A DNA stretch of 64,000 bases from Arion vulgaris (lineage: Eukaryota > Mollusca > Gastropoda > Stylommatophora > Arionidae): positions 22,285,813 to 22,349,812 of the forward strand of contig CM036759.1 of the NCBI GenBank assembly GCA_020796225.1, read 5' to 3'. The position numbers and the translations under genes were made by a program. Below are positions 13,291-25,190 of the stretch, piece by piece. The notes under the pieces were generated by a model. It had not been told where the DNA came from. It ran no database searches and saw only the letters and a program-made list of their open reading frames with translations. The number at the start of each line of letters is the position of its first letter. Position 1 is the first letter of the stretch.

Positions 13291-13923
13291 AACTAAACAC
13301 TTGAAATCTGCTCCAATTTGACTCAAGTTACAACTATTATCGTATAAATAAGTTCTCCACATGGTAACGTTATTTGTGCAATTAAAATATACCTGTTTTT
13401 CCTCTCAATTTATATATAATACTAATGGATGAATATTATAATATCGTATTATTGTTTTTAAAGCTTTGAAAATGACATATACGTTAGTGAAGAAAGGTGA
13501 ACCGGTTTAGATATAGTAAATCGGATATCGATTACAGATTAATCAGAAATAATAGCAGGAAAAAAAACATAGCACATGCTTGTCATCCATCAATACATGC
13601 ATTATTGACACTGACAATCGATCCGTTATAATGATCCCAGCGGTAGTACAAATAGGAAAACGCGAAGCCTGTGATTAAGTCTGATGATGAAACAACTATC
13701 AGACAAAGCATATGCGAAGGAATGGCACGTAGTTTTGAGACTTGGCCAAAAGAAATTGGCAACAACAAATAAGTCCATCGGATGATCTCTTCTGACAACA
13801 TGGCTTAGTCAGACATTACATAAGATGAGTGTTGCAACGAAATGAAGACAGTGTCAAAAGAAACGACTTAATGCAACGATGAAGTCTAGAAGGCATGACA
13901 GACAAAAGCAGAACTATATATGT

Positions 13924-14147
13924 TTAAGCCTAAGGATTGACTTCATTTCATCGGGTTTTATTCCATATTACTCGATCCCTGTACGCAGAAATGGTACACC
14001 ACCTGTCGACAGTATTGCACCAAGCACGAACTCCGTAGCTAGGGGGTCTCTTTAAAAAATGCACTCGTGAACAGAACGGTGCGGTCCGTATTCGAACCCT
14101 CGGAACGCAAGACAAAGGCGTAACCACTTAGCCATAGAGACCCATAA
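13924..14147 (-). mobile_element. tRNA-derived SINE, second copy of the same family
   Basis: The minus-strand head GTCTCTATGGCTAAGTGGTT is an A box and GAGGGTTCGAATACGG a B box. The body and tail (AAACCCGATGAAATGAAGTC) align with the 11521 copy. No target duplication was found. Confidence 0.82.
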
Positions 14148-14959
14148 ATAAGATCTGGTTGAAACCAAAGAGAGGGGGGGGGTAAATACCATTAAGCACA
14201 GTTCATACTGGAGTTGCCTCCCCATAATAGTTTTCTACGTAGTTTGAGTTTGAATGATAATGTTGGATTGTGCCTGCGTAGAAAATCGACTTCCATCCAC
14301 TATTATTCTGTTCTGTTTTTTGTCAGTATTGATCGGATAAAATGTTGCTCTTGGGCTTCTGGTAAAGGAAGTAATTGTAAGAAGTGACACACGGTGTGTC
14401 AGCTCTTATCAGCTGTGTATTATTTTATCTTTCAGTGATACTGCTAGCAATCTTCTCTCACCCATTCACTTGATGTATTGTCTCTCTCAGATTAAGAGCA
14501 GTCTTTATCTTGTCTGCTATATTGTCTTGCTATTGTCTTGGATTGAGTTGTCTTTCTCAAATGGCGTGTACTGTCTAATTGCTTTTCGCTTATCATTGTT
14601 TTCTATGAAAGCAAAAGTGACCTTCTGATACCATTTAGTTATCGTAAAAATATACATGTTTAATATCTTTCGTAGAAACGAAGTAATTTAGAACGAATAT
14701 TTGAAAAGCGGAGGATACCTGTATTCCTCTTGTGTTAAAAAAACGCAGAATTGGTAATATATAGATTATGAATCTAAATTATATATATATATATATATGG
14801 AGAGAGAGAGAGATGTCTATATATAATTTGTATATGAAATTATAATAATATTTTTTACAGTTGCATGTAGCAGATGGATTCATTATGATTCATCATCATC
14901 ATCGTTTGTTGCTCAGTTCTCTCCATACACACTTATCTGTTTCGAGTATTTTAATGCTA

Positions 14960-15415
14960 ATTATGTTCGTCTCGCTCATCACCCTCTATGAATTCACGAG
15001 TATTGTGAAAATCCGTTTTTCCAATTTCTTACAATGGCAGCAGCGTGCACATTGTAAATTACTTTACACTGGCAGCCGTGTGCTCAATATACTCGTAATT
15101 AGTATTCCTCGCCATACAGGCAGATTTTCTCCGACTTCAGAGGTACTCACGTTATCGTCCTGAGTAAGACCAGGGGACTCGAACAAATGCCGGACAGTAG
15201 GTTCGAACCCGAGCTATGAGGCGTCTCACAGCTAGCAGGCCGAGCTACTATCAACTACTCTAGGCAGTCCCCCACACGAGTATTGTAATATGGCATCTCT
15301 GATTGTTGGTGTGAAAACTTGCCTTCTTTATCATCAGTGTCCCTCACTATTTCTCCAGCATTATTCCAACTTCAGAAGTACTTGTAATTTTGATCCCCAA
15401 GTAAATAATACCGTG
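14960..15415 (+). repeat. Older dispersed repeat, split by the SINE
   Basis: The sequence around the SINE (CTCTATGAATTCACGAGTAT ... AATATGGCATCTCTGATTG ... TTATCATCAGTGTCCCTCAC) matches 63455-63590 colinearly, so it is an older repeat copy. Confidence 0.65.
15007..15274 (-). mobile_element. tRNA-derived SINE, different family, 12-bp target duplication
   Basis: CACGAGTATTGT at 14995-15006 and 15275-15286 flanks a 268-bp insert. The minus strand starts GGGGGACTGCCTAGAGTAGT, with B box CTCGGGTTCGAACC and a second B-like TTGTTCGAGTCCCC. GGGGAC and GTCCCC can pair like an acceptor stem. Confidence 0.85.
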
Positions 15416-15419
15416 TGCA

Positions 15420-18400
15420 CACCGACAATTGTGTTGGGGTCCCTGGTTGGTCTCGCGCCACAGAATTAGCACGACACGTGGCTACTATCAAAGCGTGTTA
15501 TCGACTTCGCTGTCGATTCCCTTTATTCATACGTGACAGTTGAAGTAATTGTTATACCGTCATTGTGTTCTTTTGTGACATTTTGTTTTCTGGACCTTTC
15601 AGTCACTCTATGTTGAGCTGTCCACTATTGATGTTGCCAGTTGTTGGGGTTTTTTTTTGTTGTATGTTGCGATCTAATCATTGTCTTCTCGTAAGTGTTC
15701 ACACGCGGGCTGCTTCGTTCTGTTCTGTAAGATAATCGTCTGCTTTGTACATTTCATATCTCTCATTGTGTTTAACGGTGATCTTTAGGGGGCGTTGTCT
15801 TTGCTACTTTTAAGTACGGTATTCCCCGCACACTCCAAAACTACTCGAGACGTCATTTTCTTAACTAATTTCCAATGATTCATGATCTCATGGTAGGTAA
15901 GATCGAGCGCCTAGTCATATTCTAGATGTGCGATAAAACTAAATCAGGTGTTTAAGTATTGCCACATGAAAGGAGCCTAAGCGGTTGAAAATCTATCAGA
16001 ACTGGCTGTAAAGTCGTTGTACGGACAACATTGAATATATCATAAAATGCTTGAATTCTATCAAAACGTACCATAATCATTTAAACCGGGAGATCTAACC
16101 CAAACATAAAGTTAATAACAAAAATAGAATGTGCTGTGCTGAAAGGCGAAGTACTGCAGTTCTGTTATAAACTTAACCGAAAGCCGCGATAGCATAGTGG
16201 CTAGTGCACTTTCGTCGTGGGCGGATACATTCCTCAGTTAAAGTGGAATTCACCCCACCCCCATTCTAACGGCTCTCATGTCGACCCATTCTCACCCCTC
16301 CCCCATTCTAATGGCTCTCATGTCGACCCAGTCTCACCTCTTCCCAATCCACCCATTCTAACGGCTCTCATGTCGACCCAGTCTCCATTTAGTGCAAGAG
16401 AAACACTTTGAAGTAAAGGTGACCTGTCGATCTCGTCACCCATTATATGCCGTTAATCAAAGAAAAATACGGCTCTACTACCCGTATTCACCAATATACC
16501 TCATGGTATGAAAACGGATCCCCTGTAAACATAACAACATACACACTCTGACATCACATTAATATTTATTACAAATGGCTATTTATCAGTGGTTATACTG
16601 CATTCAATGAATTCTAGTGCACTGCATGTCAGTAGTTCTAGTTACTTATTAATGACATCTGTTCAATATGAGTTTTGTTTTTCCTCTACATGGTTACCGC
16701 TGAATAAATAGTGGCCCAGTTTTGTAATCTGACAATTGACTTATCTCACGTAGACAATATTACACTTCTATTTAGTGGTCATAGGTTGTTCAACTAGCGA
16801 GTCATCAATGATGATATATGTATGTCATTATTTAAAAAAAAAATATTACTATTATTGTGTTACCTCTTTGTGAACTCGTGTTCTTCTTCTTCTGTTGTCG
16901 TCACACTGCTACCGAGTTGTTGCCCAGTGTCGTGGTTTTCTGTTTTGTCTTTCACTGTTCTAGTGGCTTTGGTGATAGTTATTTTTGCTCTTTGACAGGA
17001 TACTGCAATGCCATCTGTCTATATTTTTCGTGGTCTTCCTCTCGCCTGCTTTCCTAACGTTCTGTTGTAGAAGACTCTGTATGCTATGGAGTTGGGATGC
17101 ATTCTTATTAAGTGTCCAAACCACATCATTCTTTGTTTTTCAATGTAATTCAAGCAAGGTTCTGTCCGAACTTTCTTTTGTATGCTGATGTTAGTGACTC
17201 TGTCCTTTCTGGCGTTGTTGGTAACTTTTTATAGACATCAAATTTGACATGTAGTTATTTTTTGTGACTTTGTTTTTTCCCTTTGTCCATGTTTGGATAT
17301 GGTAGCCGAAAGTAGGTATAAACTCGTGTGTTTTACTACATTAAATCAAACATAGTCATCTGAGTTCAAGACAAAACGGTTCAACAGTTCTCTCTCTCTC
17401 CCCTCTTCTTCTCCTCCCCCTTCCCCAAAGAGTTATATGAAAATAAAAAAGAACATTAAGAAAGAATAATATTAATCAAATAGAATGTCAAATTATGCGT
17501 TGAGAAAAATAGCGTACACTAATACAGCATCAGGTCATGAAATAGTTGGGATTCATAATCAAGAATAAATGATCAACAATTGTTTTATGCGTGCTATTCG
17601 TTAGTTCGTCGTAAAACTGGCTTCTGCAATCAAACTTACATTGATCGTGACCCCGACATGGTTGTCGATACAGTTGTAATTTGATGCCCAACTCGATGAA
17701 CTATAAATATAATTTCAGAACAGCAGCGAGAGCTACTGAGAACTTACATTTATCACTAGTTTTGCTAGAGCTCCTTTATGTTACATTCCTTCCTTCACCA
17801 TCCTCTTCCCAATGAAAGGCGTCACATTCTTCTGCATATTTACATCATAATTATGCTAAACCTTAACTATTTATACATTGTCTGTTTCTGCACCAGTTTG
17901 TAGTGAAGTATTTGTCATGTTCGATGGGATGTGCTTCATGTGGACTGAGAACAGTACAGGAGGATAGGAGCACAAGAAGAAAAGATAACAAATAATGGAA
18001 TGTCAAACATATCTATTAAACTTGTGGATTGATCAGGCCCAAAATATTTGTGGTATCCTCTTTGCGTGTCTATATATATTTATATATGCGTGTAGGTGTT
18101 GTACGTACATAGTTCCATATAGTTTCTGTGCCATCATTTTTACACTGATGCGATCTTTAACACTATGAGATTTTTCACACACTCTGCAATACATCCCATG
18201 ATCCTCTGGCCGATCGGCTGCTGCTTCGTTAGTATTCATATTTCTCACATAATCAACGCACGCACACACACGCGTGTCAATACACTCGCATAACATGTCT
18301 ATATGTCATAGTTTATTTTGATGTCGATTACGGCATGTGCATTACAGTGGTCCCCAGTCGGGGTTTTTTTCTAATTCAAATATTGAACACATCTTTACTC

Positions 18401-18500
18401 TTGTTTTGTGTCACACCAGTTATGACATAGAGTGTAGAACAATAAATCCAGTTGATGTGCTTTGTTTAGTCATACAGTATATCTTTATATGAAATTCATT
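15420..18500. other. No gene seen apart from the SINE-like repeat
   Basis: 17040-17200 may hold LINE debris (TAGAAGACTCTGTATGCTAT resembles the 26890 region) but is too decayed to call. Confidence 0.5.
16175..16425 (+). mobile_element. SINE-like repeat with expanded internal unit
   Basis: Head GCGATAGCATAGTGGCTAGT resembles a tRNA A box. CATTCTA(A)CGGCTCTCATGTCGACCCA recurs at 16262, 16304 and 16354 with 42-50 bp spacing. Tail GTGCAAGAGAAACACTTTG. Confidence 0.6.
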
Positions 18501-18504
18501 GCTA

Positions 18505-18640
18505 CAATTACACCGGTGAAGTTTAGTAGTTAGAGTGTTGGGTTAGAAAGTTTAATGGTACTGGATCGTTCCCCGTTTTAGCGCATATGTCGATCCTGTT
18601 GTACCAAGAAACATGACTATGTTAAAGAAAGGAAGAAAGA
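18505..18640 (+). mobile_element. SINE-like remnant
   Basis: GTTTAGTAGTTAGAGTGTTG (A-box-like), GGATCGTTCCCC, then GCGCATATGTCGATCCTGTT and a purine tail. Probably the family of the 16175 copy. Confidence 0.5.
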
Positions 18641-19020
18641 GCAAGGAATAATACTGATTACCTCACCAAAAATGCCATGGAGTAGTGCTCTGATGTATCT
18701 AACACTGCACACTCAATCAACATTACATGTGTGATTTGTTTATAGAATATACATCACTGCACTTTGGTCAACTCCATTGGTACTAAGTCTCTTTCAGTTT
18801 ACTTCGAACGGTATGCGTGCTTCTGGTTTCGGTGGCTGGCTGTTCATACGCATTTCTCATACGTCCTCTCAGGTAACTCTTTCCAACTCGTTCTGTTTTT
18901 ATTACATATTTCAGCAGTCTTATCTGGTATATTCCAACATGTGGTCGTTTAGTGATTTTGTTATTTGTGTAAATAGTTTCCACGCAGCCAGCCTAATGGC
19001 TATTATGTTGCTACTAACTA

Positions 19021-19620
19021 CTTGATGTACCACATACACAATGTATACATACACCATTGATGTTATCGAAGCCAGTCTTATGACTTTAACGTTGCAAACA
19101 ACTAAGGTTGCAACTAACTACTTGATGTACCACATACTCAATGTATACATACAACATTGATGTTATCGAAGCCAGTCTTATGACTTTAACGTTGCAAACA
19201 ACTAAGGTTGCAACTAACTACTTGATGTACCACATACTCAATGTATACATACAACATTGATGTTATCGAAGCCAGTCTTATGACTTTAACGTTGCAAACA
19301 ACTAAGGTTGCAACTAACTACTTGATGTACCACATACTCAATGTATACATACAACATTGATGTTATCGAAGCCAGTCTTATGACTTTAACGTTGCAAACA
19401 ACTAAGGTTGCAACTAACTACTTGATGTACCACATACTCAATGTATACATACAACATTGATGTTATCGAAGCCAGTCTTATGACTTTAACGTTGCAAACA
19501 ACTAAGGTTGCAACTAACTACTTGATGTTCCACATACTCAATGTATACATACAACACTGATGCTCTCGAAGCCAACCTAATAGCTCTTACGAATTACTAC
19601 GTTGTTACTAACTACCTGAT
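19021..19620 (+). repeat. 100-bp minisatellite, 6 copies
   Basis: CTTGATGTACCACATACTCA recurs at 19121, 19221, 19321 and 19421, with near-variants at 19021 and 19521 (period exactly 100). The middle copies look identical; the last decays. A half copy lies upstream from about 18985. Confidence 0.95.
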
Positions 19621-19965
19621 GTGCATATAATGTGCTGAAGGTTAGCACGTAAACTGCCGGTATCCAATCACAGAGTCATATACGGCGTATTCATATAGTC
19701 ATTTATCTACAAAATGACATTTTTATTCATGAAAATCTGCTGTTGATTTAAGAAAACGACAGCTTAAGTGTATACATACATCTGCTGTGCAGCAAAGTGA
19801 ACATGAATGATTTTAGTCAAAGCTTACTGTTCACTTTGATAGTTAATGTGTTCAACCCTTTATGTATGACATTCATTCATGCTTTAGCACACTGTAGAAG
19901 GATTTCCCGAGCATGACCTACTAGTTTGACATAATAATAATATTATAATAATTCCTCTCGTATCG

Positions 19966-20160
19966 TTATACGTTACATAGGGCCTGCAAGTAATTTCTCC
20001 ATACCGCTCTATCCTGGGCAACTCGCTCAATCTCCTCCATGGAACTGAGACCGATATGTCCTGCCTCTCTCAGAAAAGTTCGTTTCAGGGTCTCCTTAGG
20101 TCGACAGTTTGACATACCTGTACTATAAATCAAATATTTATAGTGCATATCAACACATTT
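19966..20160 (-). pseudogene. LINE C-terminal fragment
   Basis: Minus strand reads RPKETLKRTFLREAGHIGLS, then MEEIERVAQDRAVWRNYLQA. RPK.T..R......IGLS......A.DR..WR is the standard non-LTR RT C-terminus. Confidence 0.75.
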
Positions 20161-20395
20161 CATTTTTCGGACATAAAATGAGGAAGAGGGGGTTTAGAAC
20201 ACATTGTGACAACAGGTAAAATCGAAGGTAGACGAGATAGAGGAAGACAGAGAGAAAATGTTGGATATCCTGACTTCATGGCATGGAAGAGCATCAACAT
20301 CTGAGATGATAGCAGAGACAGAGATTTGTGGAGATCCATGATCGCATACGCCGGCATGGCACATGATGATGATGATGATGATGAGGATCAATACA
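20160..20395 (+). pseudogene. LINE C-terminal fragment with (GAT)n tail
   Basis: Two frames together give EKMLDILTSWHGRASTSEMI and WRSMIAYAGMAHD, ending in GATGATGATGATGATGATGA. Colinear with 36460-36720 (minus), which reads [21 protein letters not shown] short microsatellite tail is a common LINE 3' end. Confidence 0.75.
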
Positions 20396-20424
20396 TATGA
20401 AAGTCTCTCTCTCTCTCTCTCTCT

Positions 20425-21490
20425 GCCTTTTTAATCCGGATTGGGGCATATGCCCTCAACCAAGTCTCCCTATACACATGGCAGTGGATAATTAAGCTGA
20501 CAACTCTTGTTCTGACATTGAGTTGTGTATCACACTTAGCTCTGATACAGTTCATTCATTCACTCTTGAACATAAATCCTCTATAATAGTACTCGGATTA
20601 AACCTAATATAGATGTTGTATTGCCTGTATCTATTATTCCTTAGTTACTAACTTTACCAATACACATTCATGATGTTGTGTTATTGAAGTAATCATATTG
20701 TAACACTAGCATTCCTTTTTCTTTTACTATCTTTCTCCTGTCTATTGGTCTGTGTGTGTTTATATATATTATATTAAAGATCACACTGCAATCACCAGAA
20801 CGGCCTCGTTCTTTTTTGGGCCTCTATCATGAGATTTGAGAACTGCGAACGTACTTGCGTAACTGTAACCGTAGAATCGTTATTTCTTGATTCCCATGTG
20901 TGTCATCAGTTGGAAGGGTAATACATCTGGGAAACTGGCATTTCTAATCAAGAAGCTATCCTCACTTCAGCGTTGTATACTGACGATACTTACTTTGGCT
21001 ATCTTCTGTGGATGGAAACAACTCGCTCTCTCAATGCATTTGTCTATCTTATCTGCCTCCAAATACAATATTTATGTTTTGATATACGTGTCAACAGGAT
21101 TCATTTCTGTCGACCTATCTACAGATGTAAAAGTATTCATATAGTTTATAACGCTGTTGGGGTATGATGGGGTAGAGATCTCATAGTTCTAAGCTTTAAC
21201 ATTTATAGGCGAGCTGACGAATTATCTCCCTTGATAACCCACATCCTAACTCTGCGAGGAACTAATGATAGACAATGTGTTTGTTATGTAGGGGATTAAA
21301 CCCTTTAAGCCGAAGCACGCTTTTTCAACCTTTATCTTTTCAAAGAGGAGGCACCATCTCTTCATCCTCATCTTATATCCTCATTATTTTGTTCTCTGCA
21401 TTTAATAAACCAGTAAAGGGTTTTATAATGCGATAACATGTTTTCAAGTAGCTGAAACAGTCGGATCGAACTAAACTGGAATAGATGGCT
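20425..21490. other. No gene seen
   Basis: Starts after a short (TC)n tract; only short stop-bounded frames. Confidence 0.6.
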
Positions 21491-21496
21491 GCATGA

Positions 21497-21622
21497 TGCT
21501 AATCCGTTCAGAAAGCAATGGCAAACTACTGAACTTATAAGTAGTGCCTAGAAAATTAATGACTCGTTTACTGTGGTTGATGGTTGCGTTCTGTAAAGGA
21601 TATACCACGCTTTTCATCCATG
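21497..21622 (+). mobile_element. SINE-like fragment next to the hAT MITE
   Basis: CGTTCAGAAAGCAATGGCAA to ATACCACGCTTTTCATCC aligns with 27430-27540. The MITE inserted at or just past its 3' end. Confidence 0.6.
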
Positions 21623-21630
21623 ATGCTAAT

Positions 21631-21797
21631 CAGTGCCGGCTCGTGCTCATTTTTGTTGGTGGGGCCAGACACATCATTTCCGAAAAATCATGGTTTTGTG
21701 TTAGGTTATATTTTAATTTATAAAATAATAAATACGCGTTACACATTATTTTGGGTGGGGCCCAGTCCCACTGTCCCTTAATGACAAACCGCCACTG
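21631..21797. mobile_element. hAT-type MITE with perfect 8-bp target duplication
   Basis: The 167-bp element has ends CAGTGCCGGCTCGT and (reverse complement of the right end) CAGTGGCGGTTTGT. ATGCTAAT is duplicated at 21623-21630 and 21798-21805. CAGTGGCGG termini and 8-bp duplications are typical of hAT elements. No coding capacity. Confidence 0.88.
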
Positions 21798-21920
21798 ATG
21801 CTAATACAGTGTAACTTGTATCGCAATGATCATCTTTGTCACTAACAACTTTCCGGTGGTGTCCCAAGAACTTACATTTTGCCAATGTTGTATTAAATAA
21901 CTTCGCACGGTGCTATAGAT

Positions 21921-22380
21921 TGGTTATTAGTTATTATGTGTGCTACCACACGTGTGTTGCCGGGGTTGGTTATTAGTTATTATGTGTGCTACCACACGTG
22001 TGTTGCCGGGGTTGGTTATTAGTTATTATGTGTGCTACCACACGTGTGTTGCCGGGGTTGGTTATTAGTTATTATGTGTGCTACCACACGTGTGTTGCCG
22101 GGGTTGGTTATTAGTTATTATGTGTGCTACCACACGTGTGTTGCCGGGGTTGGTTATTAGTTATTATGTGTGCTACCACACGTGTGTTGCCGGGGTTGGT
22201 TATTAGTTATTATGTGTGCTACCACACGTGTGTTGCCGGGGTTGGTTATTAGTTATTATGTGTGCTACCACACGTGTGTTGCCGGGGTTGGTTATTAGTT
22301 ATTATGTGTGCTACCACACGTGTGTTGCCGGGGTTGGTTATTAGTTATTATGTGTGCTACCACACGTGTGTTGCCGGTGT
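21921..22380 (+). repeat. 46-bp minisatellite, 10 copies, each with a CACACGTGTG palindrome
   Basis: TGGTTATTAG recurs every 46 bp from 21921 to 22335 without visible change. Each unit holds the 10-bp palindrome CACACGTGTG, which contains the E-box CACGTG, and ends GTTGCCGGGG. That last part matches the head of the adjoining family B repeat. Confidence 0.95.
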
Positions 22381-22514
22381 TCACAAGGGGAGCACAGAAT
22401 AGTATCACTGCGGCCTACAAGGCATGTCGTGAGAGGCGACTGAGGTAGGGACCTAGTGAAGCTAACCTAGTAAATAAAAAGCGTGGTAGAAATCGGATGT
22501 GCTGGCCCGCCAAT
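22377..22514 (+). mobile_element. SINE-like repeat, family B (copy 4, 3'-truncated)
   Basis: Starts at the end of the 46-bp minisatellite and carries GGCATGTCGTGAGAGGCGAC. It breaks off at GTGCTGGCCCGCC, where a second copy starts. Confidence 0.65.
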
Positions 22515-22765
22515 GTGGTGCAGGGGCCCGCAAGGAAGCAAAGAATAGTACCACTGCAACCTACAATGCATGTCGTAAGAGGCGACTGATGTGGTGCCTA
22601 GGGATGCTACCCTAGTAAATTAAAAACAGCGCAGAAATCGGATGTGCTGGCCTACATGTAGGCGCATACCTGGCACAACGTACACTCGCTCTTGGGCTCG
22701 GATCACATACAGATCACAAAGAGTGGTTTAGCAAATGATCGATATGTAGCTTTAAAAGAGGAAGA
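22515..22765 (+). mobile_element. SINE-like repeat, family B (copy 5)
   Basis: Full-looking copy with TGCATGTCGTAAGAGGCGAC, CTACCCTAGTAAATTAAAAA, GGCGCATACCTGGCACAACG, and an AAGAGGAAGAA tail. Confidence 0.7.
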
Positions 22766-23780
22766 ATATGTATTACATATTAGTTCCTTCATGACGCATA
22801 CTGGATTAGTCACATAGCAGAAGTTGATCGCAGAATAAGAATAGATTCATTGTTTCAATTAAATGTTTGGAAACATAAAGAAAGAAGCTAGATGTACTAC
22901 TCTTACTTCCTTCCTGTTAAAGTGTCGTGTATACCGTTACCTGCAACTAGAAAATGGCAAACGCTGTCATGTTTGCGAAAGATTTCATGATTGCATTTAT
23001 TAGTCTTAAAATAGACCGCCCTTTATATTTTATTTGAATTGCACGCTGTCACATTTCACTGCATGCATGAATGTACATATAGCTTTGTGGCCTGATTATG
23101 TAGCAGGTTGGGGTTTGAATATTTTAATGAAGTATAGTATTTTAGAAAAGTAAATGGAAATAAACGATCTATTTTCAGAAGAAAGGCGCATTTTTGTTTT
23201 ACATCGTACATAATTTTACATTTTCGTATCCTTTTTTTTTTACATGCATAGTTAATCACATTACTGCAAGTTGTTTGAAATTAGTGCCATGTATTTTTTT
23301 CTCTTGTTAATGTATGTTTTATTAGTATCTATCTCTAGTCATCCTACCTACTTAGATCTATGATTTGGTTTATTTAGTTTTTTCTTTTGTGTGTATGTGT
23401 CCTTGAAAAAAGACTTATAATCGAAACGTTGGATTTTTGTTAGTTTTATGATTTAATTGTTCACTTTGCTTGCTTATGTGATACCATACATACATGTCCT
23501 TGTTATAAAACGCCAATTTATTAAGTATCACTGCAACCTCCCCTCGGTTTTCTCCTGAACTGATCGGGTCTGACCACCTCAGATGCGTATGTGTCTTATT
23601 AGACGATTTGAAATACAAACATTCCTCGTTCTACAATATTTCTTTAATACGGTGCTTGCCAATTATATTCATATTAGAACCATGCCACCACGATACTGCC
23701 GTGTTATATTTATATTAGAATAACGCCACAATGAGTCTTCGTATAAATTTCCATATCAGTTATCAGTTATATGAGAACTA
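22766..23780. other. No gene seen
   Basis: AT-rich, with the degenerate hammerhead-like motif near 23405 as the only notable item. Confidence 0.55.
23400..23440 (+). other. Degenerate copy of the hammerhead-like motif
   Basis: TTGAAAAAAGACTTATAATC then GAAACGTTGGAT. Same layout as the 8287 motif but with a weaker stem. Confidence 0.3.
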
Positions 23781-24225
23781 TCATCAAATCACTCCGGACA
23801 TGTCCATAGGTACTCCGATCTCCGTCTCAGCAAATCCAGCAGCGTCCAGCGACCCAACACGCCAGTTCGATGTTGATTAATCAATCTCTTTGCATATTTA
23901 GTATGTCGTTCTTTTGGGCTGCACCAATATTGACACCCATCTCTTTCAATCGGGTCAGCGATGGGATTCACAGCCCTGAAACTCCTCTGTTCGGAAATAC
24001 TCTCTCAATGCGTGAAGAATGTCACTTCGATCCATTGCAGTTCCCTCTGATATTGTAGCCAAGCCAGCCAATCTATCAGCTCGTTCATTACCCCTAACTC
24101 CTGCTCGTGTTTTCATACTCAGTGACTCCATGAGCATGATTCGTAAAGTCGAATCAGGTATGGTGAGACGCAACTGGGTAGAGGTACTGGTACAGACAAT
24201 GATCAGAGAAATCACCTTCATTTAT
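23780..24225 (-). pseudogene. LINE RNase H fragment with inverted 5' end
   Basis: Minus strand (about 24110 to 23780) reads AGVRGNERADRLAGLAT, then SEGTAMDRSDILHALREYF, then INQHRTGVLGRWTLLDLLRR. GV.GNE.AD.LA is the RNase H C-terminal motif. The preceding RNase H motif ILSDSMSMIRKVESGMVRRN is present but on the plus strand (about 24112-24190), so the 5' piece is inverted in place. Confidence 0.8.
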
Positions 24226-25094
24226 TTCCATATTGACGATTCAATTTCACACAAAATAAATATGATTAGATGATTACTTATGTTTATGACGTGACCGTAA
24301 AGAAATCTAAACAAACAAATGCCCAGACATCTCCCTTGTCACGCCAGGCTTAAGATTGATTTCAGAATACCACACACATACTTCTTCAACTATAAGTAGT
24401 AGTTATGCTAAGTCTTCACAACCATCGCAACCTAAACTGAGGAAGAAATACGACATAACCTACCATAAGAAAATTTAAGTACTTTCCCAACAAAATTGTC
24501 AACTTCATTGGTGTGGAATACCCTAGCATATATGCACAACGTTTTGATAGTACCTGTGACATCCATACTGTTGACTTTTCTCATCTAAACTTTAGTGCCC
24601 AAATAACAGTTTTCAATTAATCTACACCTGAAAACTAAGCTATGGGGAAGCCTCACAGACCTGAAGCTGACCACTCAGTTTGTGATCCACAGTAAATTAA
24701 ACGCATAACCAGAGATCGCTAAAGAAGAAGAAGAAGAATTAATCTATGAGCTCTAGCGTCGTAGCTATTGCTCTATCCGTCGTTTGTTCTGTAACAAGCA
24801 CAAAGTCACAATCAGATTTAGCACAGCTACTATTTTATTTCTGAATGGCATTCGTATTGCTCAAATGTCTAGATATAAGGATCAAGTCTAATTAGTAAAT
24901 TGCAGGTTAAAAGTTTGAAACAATTTTAAAACGCAGCTTTCATATATAAGCAAGTCTTTGGTCACACCTACCTAAACAAGCCGAATATATTATATGTGTG
25001 AGACATGTCCCATACGCTCGTGGCTATGTGTTTGTCAATTTGCTCGGTTCACGACAGATGGTCACTTAAGTGCGTAACATATGAGTGTGTATCA

Positions 25095-25190
25095 TTACTG
25101 CTGTGTGAATTCAACAGTTGGTTGGGCAGATTATGGTTTGCTAAAAAGAAATTGTAATAAGACCGAAAGTCCCAAATCAATGATCTCCAG
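25095..25190 (+). repeat. Short dispersed repeat (partner at 30195-30275)
   Basis: GTGTGAATTCAACAGTTGGT...GGGCAGATTATG...TTGTAATAAGACC aligns with GTGAATTCAACATTTGATGG...TTGTAATAAGATC near 30210. Unclassified. Confidence 0.5.

Noticed and set aside
15007..15274. Considered as a functional tRNA gene
   Set aside because: The acceptor-like pairing spans about 100 nt, arms do not fold convincingly, and a target duplication shows it is a retroposed SINE.
19021..22380. Tandem arrays considered as CRISPR
   Set aside because: Units are contiguous with no unique spacers, and the genome is eukaryotic.
24019..24273. Plus-strand frame with RNase H motif, considered as an independent plus-strand LINE
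   Set aside because: Its partner motif lies directly adjacent on the minus strand, so one insertion with an inverted 5' end explains both.
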